NCBI GenBank assembly: GCA_002900995.3
Contig: CM035309.1
Coordinates: forward strand, 186,001-250,000
DNA length: 64,000 nucleotides
From: Ganoderma boninense
Taxonomy: Eukaryota > Basidiomycota > Agaricomycetes > Polyporales > Polyporaceae
Direction: 5' to 3'
Numbering within the stretch: the first letter of the stretch is position 1; each line of letters begins with the position of its first letter. The notes under the pieces were generated by a model. The model ran no database searches. It was not told where the DNA came from and worked only from the letters and a program-made list of their open reading frames with translations. Both the position numbers and the translations under genes were made by a program. Shown one piece after another: positions 11,661-22,839 of the stretch.

Positions 11661-13026
11661 CGCGGAGCCCACCTTGGTTTGGAGCTGCGACGTCCGAATC
11701 GGAGGTGGGGAGGGAGTGGAACTCGTAAGACATGTACTCACTAGTAAGTACTATAGGTTCCGGTTTCGAGTTGTTTTTGTATTGGTGAGTTCGTTCTGCA
11801 GCCTGAGCGTTCGTCACTGGCATCGCAGGATGAAACTGATTGCTGTGCATGTTAGGTGTTCGGTGTTGAGGAGCTGCGACCATGACGCACGCGTGAGGAC
11901 ACCTCTAGACACCGGCTGCTGGGTGCAGTAGCCTGGCGTTATTCATATGGCAGTTCGTTCGATTTGTCCGGACGGAATACCGTGTTTCCGAGGATCTCGT
12001 ACACGTCTGAAGACGGACGACATTCATTGCGCTCGAGGTGCAAGAGGGCTCATTGAAAAGATTGGTGCTTATGCATACAAACTCTCAACAGCACATCTAG
12101 ATATATCTGAACAGCTTTCATCATCGACTCGGAGGTGAGTGAGCAACGTTTGTGGTTTCTGGTTCTGGTTGTTCGCCGCCGGCGCGATAGTACCTGTGCT
12201 TTCCCGCCCTTAGCTGTTTCAGATAGAAGGGATATGCGTCATCGGCTCTGGGCGAACCAGCGAACCAGCAGCGGAACTGGTATCGTAACGGTCCATCTTT
12301 TTATTATTTTACCCGATGGTGGTAGCTGGAGGACGTATCACGCACCATCAAATGTGGAAGACTTAGTGTGCACACTTGCGTTAGACGCCTTCGACTCGTC
12401 GCCTCCCAAGTAGAACAAGTCCTACTCTCGTGCTCGTATTTTGATGTGTTTCTGTTGCTACCATCCACCTCGAGGTGCTCGGACGGAGGTGCTCGATGGA
12501 GGACTCGGGTTACGTTTGCGATCTTCTTGAATATTTGAATAGTGAAGCTTACCCAAGACGTGCACAGCATTTGGACGCAGATATCATTTGATGTTGGTGT
12601 CGCATTGCTTGTTGTCACCGGGCGGTTTACACGCAACCAATCGCGCGGTAGTCCTGCCCCCGCTCTCGGTCGCGCGTGGAGCCTCTGGGCACTGTGGCTT
12701 GGCGGTAGCTAAGCGTCCCGTTGTCGGGATGGCACCTGCGCCATCAGATTTGCCCCGCGCTGTTCAATCTGCGGCATGCGCGAATGACGGTCGCACCAGC
12801 GCCCCGTGCGCTCCCTCCTCCTCCTTCGTCTTCTTCTCCTCCGCCCGCGTTCTGTCGTTCTCCTTCGTTTTCCCTGCGCGAGCCCCCGGCAGCGCACTGG
12901 CTGGTCGTCCTTGTATCTATTCCTTCGCTTCTTCCGGCTGGCCTGGAGCTTGCTTGAGGTCCTCTCTGTTCACCTGTCCCGCCAGTGTCCGTCTCTGTTA
13001 GGTTCCCGGAGTGCTTGGAAGGAGAA
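11661..13026. other. intergenic region and leader of the 7-helix gene
   Basis: No gene supported. The last 250 nt (about 12800-12960) are strongly pyrimidine-rich (CTCCTCCTCC type), as often seen in fungal core promoters and 5' leaders just upstream of start codons. Confidence 0.45.
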
Positions 13027-14617
13027 ATGCCTACGTTTATGTTGCGAGATAGCAACGGGCCCTCAGAGGTACGTTCCCATCCCCCGCGGCGACGCGCGCG
13101 TCCCGCATGCCGTTATGCTCCTGCTGCTGCAGTCTCTAACCGTGCGCAGGCCACCCAGGACCACACGGAAGTGAGGATCTTCGTAGCCTTCCAGGCTATT
13201 GGCGGCATAGGCCTGCTCGCCGTCCTCTTGACTGTGGTGCTGGCCCCTAAGGTGTACAGGCACTTCACATGGCTGAACTTCTGCATCACCTGGTTGATCT
13301 ACTGCATCTCCTACCTCTTACTGTGAGTCCTCGACCCTCGTACGGCGACGTGCCCGGCGTATGCTGAAGTTGAGGGACAGCGCGTTCACCGGAGCGCAGA
13401 CGTCGGCAGTGCCGCCGTCCTACCCGCTGTGTCTCACACAGGCGTCCCTGATCTATGCGGCACCGGTCCTGTGAGTGGATTTCACCCTCCGAGTGGAATG
13501 TGGCCTGACGACTGTGCAGCGTCGCGATGTCCACCTTCGCGCTCGTGCTCCAGCTCTGGTTTACGCTGTCCAAGGCGCTCGCACCGCCGAAGACCAAACA
13601 GCGTGACTGCCTCCGCGATGGCTTCGTGAGTACCCTACACCGCACATCTTGCGTTGCGTGTTCTGACCATGTGATGGCCCGTAGCTCTTGATCTCCCCGT
13701 ACGTCGCGTGGTTGGCGGAGGTCGTCGCTATCCTGGTCGTAAGTCCATGCTTCATCACATTTCCCGCTGGGTGTGCCAGTGAGCCTGACTGACCTGGACC
13801 ACGCCAGGTCGGAACGATGCACCCAAAAGACGTCGAGCGCTCAAGCCACTTCGTCTATTGCACGATCTCGACGGGCCGACCGTGAGTAGATCGTAACTGA
13901 GCTCCCGGCTTTCGCCCTGCCTGACCGAGAGCCACTCAATTCATTTCCACAGCGGCAACATCACCGCCGGGATCGTCGCGGGCATCCTCCTGATCATGGT
14001 CGGGTTCGACGGTGCGTCGCCTTCCCATATACATATCCATTCCCATTCCCATTCCCACATTCCCATTCCCATCCGCACGCGTTCGGCGGCGTGTGGGGCA
14101 AGTGCACTGAAAACGAACCAAAACTGAACTCGCGTAACTTGAACTCGCAGTCTACATCGCCGCGGTGCTCTACAAGAACTGGCGCGCGCTGCACAAGTCG
14201 GACCACCCGTTCCAGATCCCGCTCTCGCTCCTCATCCGCGTCGCCCTGTTCAGCCTCGTCTGCGTCATCGGCATCGGGTGCGCCTTCGTCTTCCTCGCGG
14301 GCTTGTCCGCCTACGCGGGGAACGTCATCATCGGCCTCAGTGAGCTTCATCTTCATCATCATCATCTTCTCCCCCCCTCCCCCGCGCTTCTCGCGAAGCT
14401 TCTGTCGGTCGGTCGCTGACGCCCGATCGCCCGTCCGCTTCTGCAGTGCCTTTGATTGCCTTCCTCGTCTTCGGTACCCAGCGAGTGAGTCCTCCTTCTC
14501 TTCGTGACGGCCCATCTCCGCCCCCGCTATCTTTGATGAGATGAGTGCTGATCGACGTCCTGCTCCCTTCTCCCTCTACAGGACATCTTGAGGGTGTGGA
14601 TGTTCTGGCGGCGCTAG
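13027..14617 (+). CDS. seven-helix membrane protein (GPCR-like), ten exons
   Basis: Exons: 13027-13068, 13150-13322, 13375-13470, 13520-13625, 13685-13738, 13808-13881, 13953-14011, 14151-14339, 14447-14484 and 14582-14617. They total 867 nt (288 aa) with every phase matching. Predicted helices in order: VAFQAIGGIGLLAVLLTVVL, WLNFCITWLIYCISYLLL, a helix from ASLIYAAPVLVAMSTFALVL, LISPYVAWLAEVVAILVV, TAGIVAGILLIMVGFDVYIA, LIRVALFSLVCVIGIGCAFV, and a last one from GNVIIGLMPLIAFLVFG. The short N-terminus and basic C-terminus (DILRVWMFWRR) suggest an outside/inside 7TM topology. I recognise the general pattern of uncharacterised basidiomycete 7TM proteins but cannot assign a ligand. It is not a Ste3-type pheromone receptor by sequence. 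All introns are 49-139 nt with GT-AG borders. The gene is intact. Confidence 0.85.
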
Positions 14618-15012
14618 AGCCCCGCCCACGATCCAAGCTCTAAAGGGCGTTCCAGGCCAGCTCCAGCTTCTTTTTGCCCATCGCGCTTCGACCTTCGACC
14701 TTCGCTCCTCGCTCGCCCTTGCCGTGTCCGATATTTATCCCCGATATCATCTTCTTTTCCGACCCGCTGTCTACCCCACGTTTGCTCTCTTTTCTTTTTT
14801 GCCTTATTCGTCAGTGTATGTATGTGGGTGGGGTAGCGGCGTTGCTGTATTGTATGTATGACTAGTGCGCGGGCCTGGCCTCTCCGAGATTGACTCGGGA
14901 GGCCGTGGAGGAGGCTCATGATGCCGTAATGACGATGACATGGGATGACGAGGCAGCTGTGCTCGGTGCGGGCTGTTGTGTTTGTGTCCGTGCGTATTCA
15001 ATGTTTCGTTCT
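14618..15012. other. 3' flank of the 7-helix gene
   Basis: Contains the probable 3' UTR (T-rich stretch about 14740-14830). No further gene. It ends at the TTG target duplication of the first CACTA-like element. Confidence 0.5.
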
Positions 15013-15015
15013 TTG

Positions 15016-16206
15016 CACTGCGTGAAGCGCCAGATTACGAGTTTTGGGAATCAGCGCGAGATCCAGAGATTCCCAACGAGTTCCTTGCGAATCCCACACA
15101 GATTCCCTAGGTTCAGGGAATGTGGATGTTTTAACTACATCCCCAGCGCATCCCGAGCAGATTCCCATTAAAATTCCCAAGAGGTTCCTCATACCCCGTA
15201 ATCTGTGGCTCTCAGATATGTCATATTCCCGTTATCCAAAAAATCAATACTTTATCACGGCGCTGGCGCAACTGCTTGATTATCCTCAAAATTCACCAGC
15301 TCGCCCGCAGCCCATTCCGCCGACCCGGAAAACCTCAATAGTATCATATCACGGGAAAATATAAATATATTCAAGCAAGGATTACATGGTACAGCTAGGA
15401 GGCGCGGGAATGTGGGACGGAGCAGTGGCGACGAGGAGGGCAACTTACCTGCTACAGTAACTGCGTGAGTCCCTCACCCCGATCCACTAGCCGCGGGCCA
15501 TAGCGAGCAGCGTAGCGCGTTCCTATGCCGCCGTAAGCACCCTTGAGAAGTCGAATACATACAAAATACGTACGTATATGCGCATATATCCACTACTAAC
15601 ATATCAAATGTCGTATCCGTGAGCAATACAGAGGTGTTTATAGTTATTACGGACTTACCTGCAGCCATATACATCTATGTAGAACGCTGGTGAGATGGTA
15701 GAGGGTGCATGTAACGTGGGGACTCGGAGTGATGCTGACGTACTGTATGTTGAGCTTCGCGGCGTCGATCCGGCTGCCTTGTGAGCGGTCAGTGGCGGAG
15801 AAGCTTCCTGCTATCAGTAAGGCCTAAAAGCTGGCATATAGAAGCCATACCTGGATGGGAGATGGGGGCGAAGGGATCCGCATGGGCCAGACTCAGAGTT
15901 GGTGAGAGGAGGAGGTCAAGGTGCAGAATGCGAGAGACAAACGCTTTAGAGTAGATAAGGGCTGAGACGCCGGAGGTTATCGCATATCAGACAGGGTCGT
16001 TTTGGGGATAAGTACTCCTTAATTTCGCCTCGCTCGAGTTATCCCCCAGGGGAAGGAGAATCTCGAAGGAACCTACAAGGGATTTGTATGTACCTGTCGG
16101 ATTCCTACCCCAAGGGAATCTGTAGCGGAATCTTCAGGGAATCCACGCGGAATCAAGAGGTTCCTGCCACATTCCTTTTCGTCGTAATCTGGCGCTTCAC
16201 GCAGTG
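15016..16206. mobile_element. non-autonomous CACTA-like DNA transposon, copy A
   Basis: A perfect 25-bp terminal inverted repeat starts CACTGCGTGAAGCGCCAGAT at 15016 and is mirrored at 16182-16206. It is flanked by a 3-bp duplication TTG (15013-15015 and 16207-16209). Both ends carry many short subterminal copies of GGGAATC/GATTCCC in both orientations (15050-15190 and 16080-16180), as expected for CACTA (EnSpm/CMC) elements. The 1.19-kb interior has no open frame of useful length, so mobility would depend on a transposase elsewhere. PIF/Harbinger also makes 3-bp duplications but prefers TWA and different termini. Confidence 0.8.
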
Positions 16207-16209
16207 TTG

Positions 16210-17178
16210 GTTTGTGTGTTGGTGGCAGGACGGTTTATTGTTATTTTCGGTGAGTTCTCAAGAACTCACGTCATCACGGTGGCTGATCGTTTCCCAGTTA
16301 GTGTCGCTTGACAACGGCCACTTTCCCCGTTCGGTCGGTCCTCGACTGCTCATCCCTGCAGCGATGCAGTCTACCGGCTACACTCCCGACTCCATGAGAG
16401 CAAACCTCGTCGATCAGCCTGCGGTTTGCGCCTCGCATCGTGTGCATGCATACGTATCCTCAGATCATGTTGCAAGACCCGTTCCCGACTCAACAACAAG
16501 TCCATGGCCTCATTGGCCTGGACAGTCGTTCTCGAAGTACTTGATACGAGGTTCGTGCCACAGTTCCTCTGAGACAGTATGTCTTATTTGGCGCAGTAAA
16601 TTGCGGAGTTGCCCACTTCAAGTTATTTAGAGACGCATGCAGGGGTCAGGGCAACAACAGGATTGTGCTCTGGCAGCGGGGAAGCTCAGCAGCTGCGCCC
16701 CGCAGCCCTTGGACACGCATGTTTTGGTCAAGGATTGGAATGTTACGATGCGCTCAGCCTCAAGGTGAGCGGATCACATTTCAATAAGCTTGGGCCATTG
16801 TGGTACTCATCTTAGTAGCCGCATCTAGAAAATACGAGCATGTCTTGATACGTCCATAGGCATCCCGCGCCGCTCGCGAACGAGGCTGCGAGTCGAGTCA
16901 GCACGAAGGGTCCGAGGACGTACATGGACCGGTCACTGGACTTGTGCAATGCGGAAAGAACGGACGCGTGACTTGCAGATCGTGTCCGGCGAACGGGTCA
17001 GCTGCCGCCCTTCGGTGCTCTGCGGAGCAATATTCAATAAACGAACTTGGTATGGTCATACACGAACAGGGTACCAGAGCGCGATGTCATGTCTGTGGAA
17101 AGAGCTCGAGACCGTCCCGGACAGGCTGAGGAATCGATCACGGACTAACGGTGGGCATATTTCAAGTTTGAGGTTAAC
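16210..17178. other. spacer between the two CACTA-like elements
   Basis: About 0.97 kb with short frames only (up to 68-87 codons) and no recognised motif. I see nothing definite in it. Confidence 0.4.
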
Positions 17179-17181
17179 CCT

Positions 17182-18534
17182 CACTACGCGCCCCAAGGGT
17201 CGGGAAAAATGAGAACTTACACGGCATTTATCGCGTTTCGCGATCTTAAGTGGGGACGAGGTCGGACCCCGCTTTAAAATGGTGTTTTCTCGGAGTGGTG
17301 AAAAATCCATGTAGGTTAGCGAAAATCACAATCGAACTGAGCCGCGCATCTCGGCGCCTGCACCGACTGCAATTTTGGGCGCTTGTGACCTATTTAGGGG
17401 AAGGAACAAATAGAGCCAAATAGAGCAGACTTGAACAGTTTTCGTCTCACCTCTCACCTCCTCTCACCCTAGCCCTACCCGCTCGTCTCCTCTCGCTTGC
17501 CTCTCACTGGCACCTCTGATATAACTCCGGTTCTGGTCCTTGTCTTGGTCTGCCTGTCCTGTGGTCTTCTGGAGGCATCTAACTAGGAGCTCTCCCTGGT
17601 CTGGTACGCTGGTCTTCGTTCTCAACTGGGTCTGAACGCTTGGGGCGGTTTCTCAGGTTCCGGAGCTCTCCCTCGGGGATAACCTTCGAAAGCTTGGTGC
17701 TCAGGTATGTCTTTTCCTATAACATTTTTCCTTCTCTTATTCCCCCATACATTTGCTATCTGCAGCGAACGGGCCCAGAGGTGAGCACTGATCTTCGCAT
17801 CCGGTTGATGACAGCATGTCTAAGTCCCCTTGCATGTTTCATAGACCATCTTCTCGACTCTTCAGTCCTGTGGCGCACAGTTTTCCTCAGGCAAGGTGAG
17901 TTTTACCATCATTCCGACTACTGTACCCAACTGATTGCCAATACACCCACGTAGTGCTGAGTCCAGCATGGACGCTACAGCGCACAATTTACAGCCGTAG
18001 CAGCTGAGGACCACCGGTATACTCTGCTGATCGAAAGCGTGGTCCTCGGAGAAGAGAGGGAGCGGGTAAGAGTAGGCGGGCAAGGGAAGGTGGGCGGCGT
18101 GGGCTAGGTGGCAAGCGAGAGGGCTAGGCAGCGGGCGAGGGGGCGGGGTATATGTCGTGAGTCTGCCTACATCCTGCGAGGTTGCGTGTCAGGGAGGCGT
18201 AAGCTTCGCCACAGTTGTGTACTTAGGTTTATGGTGTAGATGTCATGAGCATGCCCTAATTATATTCTCCTTTATCTATGTACCTGCGTGACCCTGGAAC
18301 CCGAGAGACTGCCAGCGACAACCTAGCCGCCCACTGCAACCTGTAATCGGAAAGTCGTGAAACGGAAAGTTTCTATGTGAAAAATCCGATGTTTCCTCCC
18401 GACCTTAGGCAGCGAAAATCGCCAGGCGCCAACCACCCGTTCTTCGTCAATTTCGCCTCGTTTTTACCACATAACCTCGGGGATTTCAGGTCGTAATTAG
18501 GTGGCGAAATTTCCGACCTTTGGGGCGCGTAGTG
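17182..18534. mobile_element. non-autonomous CACTA transposon, copy B
   Basis: Begins CACTACGCGCCCCAA and ends with its reverse complement. The inverted repeat continues imperfectly as (G/A)GGTCGG. A 3-bp duplication CCT flanks it (17179-17181 and 18535-18537). The termini match the CACTA consensus start exactly. The interior (1.35 kb) contains a pyrimidine-rich block (17440-17620) and a 104-codon frame (17640-17954) of no recognised family, so it carries no transposase. Its terminal sequence differs from copy A, so the two represent different subfamilies. Confidence 0.82.
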
Positions 18535-18537
18535 CCT

Positions 18538-20142
18538 GCCCCTTAATCTTGTGGGTGGGCTCTTAGTTTACTGTCAATACTAGGACTATAATCTCAGTGC
18601 GGTTGTAACTTGGCAAGCTGGGACCGTTTTCCCGGCCCGGTCATTCCGGTCGTTCCGGTCCGAATGGCGGTCCGCAGCAGTCCCTTCCGGTCCCTATTAG
18701 CGTTTAGATGCTGCGGCAGTTTGTTCTCATCTTCTTCCCGACGAGCTGGTTTTTTCTTTGTGGGTATCCTCACATACACCTCTCGTATGCCGCGACGACC
18801 ACTTTATATGCTGTTCTCCAGTTTCTCAATTGCCCCTGCTTGCTTCGATGGCACATCCACGAATGCAGCCCACGGCAGTTCTTTGGAGGCCTCGACCTCG
18901 GTGTCCGCGATCCTCCGCCTCTGACTCGAGTACGCTGTCACTCTCGCCACTGCCTCTAATCGTGAACGATCCTCTGGTCCACAAGTCGAGGCCTGCTAGG
19001 AGCGGAGTGGGAGAGGGTGGATTCGGTCACAACAGAGATGAGGCACGGTGGTCGTGACAGATGGTGCGTTCGTGCTCCTCCAGACACGTCACTCCTATCC
19101 GCGTGGACAAGGTAGTTGCTCTGCAGACAGTGTCAGGCACCACACAGGGTTGCGGTGAAACGAACCAAATGAGGCCTCTCTCGTCGGTGCGCCATGCCAG
19201 GCCCCGACCCCTGTTTCCTGCTGTACTCGTGACCATGGTGGATGCTATTGCTATTCCCGTCGCTTCCCTTGCTCGTCCTACCGAGCTCGTGCATATTTGC
19301 GACCAAGCATGGACGTGCGGGACGCACCGGAGAAACCTGTAATTAGCCTCCGTGTGCTTCCCGCCTTGGATGCCCGCTTCTCATCTGCGCCCCCATCTTC
19401 GTGCGGGGTACTCGTTGATTGACCATGCGCTCGAGGCCACAGCAGCTGGTGGGGTGGTCCTGAAACGTGGAGTCGATCAACCCGGAGACCGGCGTTGCGA
19501 TCAGGGTGTCGAAAACGGCAATGGAGGTTGCTTAAGTGAGCCCGACGCGTTCGGTCGAGGTGGATCCATCGAGGAAGCAGTCGACCCAGGTACGGGTACG
19601 CCGCTCGCAGTCTTTCTCTGCTTCTCTTCGTGTCGCGAGGGTCCGACACACGTACATCGTCGTGTCTTGGGCCGATAGCAGGCTGTCGATGAGGAGCGAT
19701 GCCCCGCGCGCATCTGGTCGCGCCTCCTCACAAGCATCGGCTCCAGCAGATGGAGCCCACGGCTAGCATATCTGTCCAGGTTTCATTAAATTTCACGTTC
19801 CCCGTCATTCGTCTCCTCAGTACCCACCTGGACCCTGCCGTTCCTGCTTGCAGCCGAGCCAGGTGGGACCCGCGTAAGGGTAGCGATGGGTGGGGAATGT
19901 GGGATACCTCGGGGATGGAACCCCAGCCTCGAACACACATGATCGCTGCTCGTAGCCACTCCCGTCAGCTTTCTCCCAAGAGTAACAGCCCGTCAGAGAC
20001 CACGGTTCCCTATCTGTAAATCTGACAAGCCCGACGCTAACTATACTCCGCCATCCTCTTCCTTAATATCCTCCATCCGCACTCTTCCTCCGTCGCGTCC
20101 CTCGTCCTTCGCTCAGCTCCACCCTCTCCTTCCTCTCCTTCC
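18538..20142. other. intergenic region upstream of the Sfp1-like gene
   Basis: Short frames on both strands but no coherent protein and no recognised motif. A compact cluster of CCGGTC-like units occurs near 18630-18700. The region immediately before 20140 is pyrimidine-rich and may be promoter or leader. Confidence 0.4.
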
Positions 20143-20235
20143 GTGCGCACCCTGCACAGTCTGCCTGCCGAGCGCCACTTCGTTCGCTACTGCATAGATG
20201 TGCCCCATGTTCTCGCACGACCTCTTCGAGTGCGT

Positions 20236-22839
20236 ATGCCATTGACCCCATCCTCGTGCCCCCTATCAACTAGTGCTGAGGCGCATACATCCAGCTTTCC
20301 ATCGGCAGGTCACCTCTCCGACCCTTACATCGACGCCCCAGACCCGTACCACGACGCGCTCTTCGACTCATACATCGATTCCTCGTGCGTCGATCAGTCC
20401 GTTGTGAGTCGCGACCCCCATGACCATCCCCACCCGCGCACTTGACCACTACTCACCACCGCCTCGCAGTGTTCCGACTTTGCGTGCTGCGGCCAGACGC
20501 TCCCAGACCTCCACCGCCTCCTCGAGCACTTCGAAGAAGAACACGTCCTCCCGCTCCCCTCCGACGCCCGCCCGCTCTTCTCCAGCCCCGTCTACGCCCA
20601 GCCCCGCTCCGGCCCCTGCGCCTCCTACATCCTCAGCTACCCCCAGCCCGACCCCCCGCTCCACTCCCCCGCCGCCCCCACTCTATCTCCGTATCCTCCG
20701 TCTCCCCCACCCCCAGCGCCCTCCCGAGCCTCCAGTTCAGCGGGCTCCCGCCCGTCCCCATCCCCGTCCCGGACCTCACGCACACCCCGCTCTCCCCCAG
20801 CCCGACCGCGTCGAGCGCGACGTCCGCGCACTCCTCCCCGGGGCCCGGCGAGCCGCTCTGCCTGCCCCCGGCGCTCTTCTCCGTCCAGCCGAGCTCCCCG
20901 ACGCGCTCGCGCGGGCACCGCGATCGCCCGCGTGCTCGCGCCTGGTCCGACACGGACATGGACATGGACGTCGACGACTCCGACGAAGAACCAGACGGAG
21001 ACTTCGAGGACACGCCGCCGCGCTCCCGCGCACGGCCGGCTCCGGCGTCGTCTTCGTCTCTGTCCGGGTCTGGATCCGGAAACAGCAGCACCGCTGGGCC
21101 GCACCGACGCGCGAAGAACAACACGAACAAGCACAGGAACGCGAACGGGACCTCGGCCGCGCGCATGGACGCGCGGAGTCGCCCGGGCGAGCGCGAGCGC
21201 GCGCCGGTGCTGTCGCCGAAGCGAAGAGACGGGCGCGAGAAGGCGTTCAAGTGTCCGGTGAGTGCGCGCGGGGGCTCGGTCATCCTTCTCTCGCCGTTTT
21301 CGCGATTTCGCCGTTCTCGCCGTTGTGTTTGCGGTCTCATGAGGGGACGCGGGTGCGATGTGCCCCCCCCCCCCAGAGACTTCGTGGTCCCAGAAACGCA
21401 GTTGAATTGAGTTCATGCTGTGCTACAGTATCCGGCCTGTGCCCATCCCGGGCGGCGGGGTTTGCGCGCGCGTTCGCGCGTTGATGCCGTGTCCGCTTTC
21501 CGCGTCTCGCTTTCCGGGCTCCACGCTCGCCGCTTCTCGCCCTCGCCCTCGCCCCCCCTCGCCTTCTCCCCGCACAGCGCGGGTGTGTGAGAGGCGTAGG
21601 GGGCACGAGTCGACGCGATAGCGGACGCTGTCTGGCGCGAGCATCGGCTTCGCGCACGGGTGCTCTGCACGACTGCTCGCGGTGCGGTGTTCTGGCTCTG
21701 GCGCGCTCTACGTACGCATACACATACTGGGAGGCGCCCAGATGGGCTGCGGACGCTGATCACTGCTGGGAAGCTGGGACGCTGGGACGCTGTGGGGCCT
21801 GGGTCTGAGGTGGCTATATGCGCGTGTGCGTGGTGGTGTCGCGTACGGGAGCACCACCGCTTATCATGTGAGTTGGCTCGCGCGCACGCGCGGGAGTGGA
21901 TCGTGCAGCTGTGTTGATACCAGACCCGAGATTGCCATGGTCTCGGAGCCATAATCCGTGACATACTCCGTGCTGGCTGCTAGTTTCGATTCCAGATGGT
22001 GCAAGTGCTGATCAATGTCGCTTTCTTCCCCGTCTATGTCATCATGTCCTCCCGCCATCCCGCACCGTCGTCCGTCGTCGGTGTTCAAACTTACGTTTGG
22101 TTGACTGCGGCCGTCGCCTGGGTCTACGCGGTTGCGCCGACCGCATGAACGCATGGACGCTCCCTCGCTGGGCCTCCGACGCCACCGCACGTTCATGAAC
22201 GCACCAAAAACACTCGATATCGACCTCGTGGCGCATCCAACACGATTTCCACCACGTCCACGCGCCATCGGACGTCGCCACCTCGCCTCGCCTTGCCGCA
22301 ACTCAACACCCGCACCTATCTATCCTTCCTATCTGAACTCTACCACGCAAAACCTCAACCTTGCCTGCCCCGCGCTCCGCACCGTGCTGCAGCATCCCGG
22401 GTGCACAAAAGTGCGTATTCCAGTTCCCTTCCCACATGCCGTCGTCTCCATCCACTCCCTTCGTCCCTGCCACCCGTCCACCCTTTCTGGTCGTTGCTTC
22501 CCCGCGTCGAACGCACCCGCTGATGCACATGGCCTGTTTTCGTTCTTGTTTTGTGCTTCCGCGCAGTCGTACCTGAACCCGAACGGGCTCAAGTACCACC
22601 TCGAAAAGGGGACGTGCACGAACGCCGACGCGCGCGGGCGCGATGCCCTGCCCTCCTCCCCCAATGCCAGTGCCAGTCCTGCCGTCGCCGCCCCGCCTTG
22701 CGCCCTCACCCTAGCGGCAAGGACCACAACCACAGCGACGGTACCAGGAACGGCGCCGGACTCGCCGACGCCGCCGCCACCGCCATCGTCTGGTGGTGCA
22801 GCGGAGGCGAGCATGGAGGTTGCGGAGGTCCGGGCCTAG
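20236..22839 (+). CDS. Sfp1-like C2H2 zinc-finger transcription regulator
   Basis: Exons: 20236(or 20143)-20403, 20470-21257, 22393-22410 and 22567-22839. Exon 2 opens with an atypical finger, CSDFACCGQTLPDLHRLLEH followed by FEEEH. The second zinc-binding unit spans three exons: KCP, then HPGCTK (an 18-nt microexon), then SYLNPNGLKYHLEKGTC. This two-finger layout with the SYLNPNGLKYHLEKGTC block is typical of fungal Sfp1-type regulators, which in yeast drive ribosome-biogenesis genes; the role here is inferred. Between the fingers lie Ser/Pro-rich stretches and an acidic patch (DMDMDVDDSDEEPDGDFED). Exon 2 is 788 nt and needs one extra base, best placed in the C-run near 20684, to give 263 codons; after that all phases close. 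The intron at 21258-22392 (1135 nt) is unusually long. The start is uncertain. Confidence 0.8.

Noticed and set aside
15016..18534. Both small elements as PIF/Harbinger MITEs because of 3-bp duplications
   Set aside because: Targets are TTG and CCT (not TWA) and termini begin CACT, which fits CACTA better.
20420..21484. 354-codon plus-strand Pro/Arg-rich frame
   Set aside because: Alternative frame of the Sfp1-like exon 2; the zinc-finger frame explains the region with exact phases.
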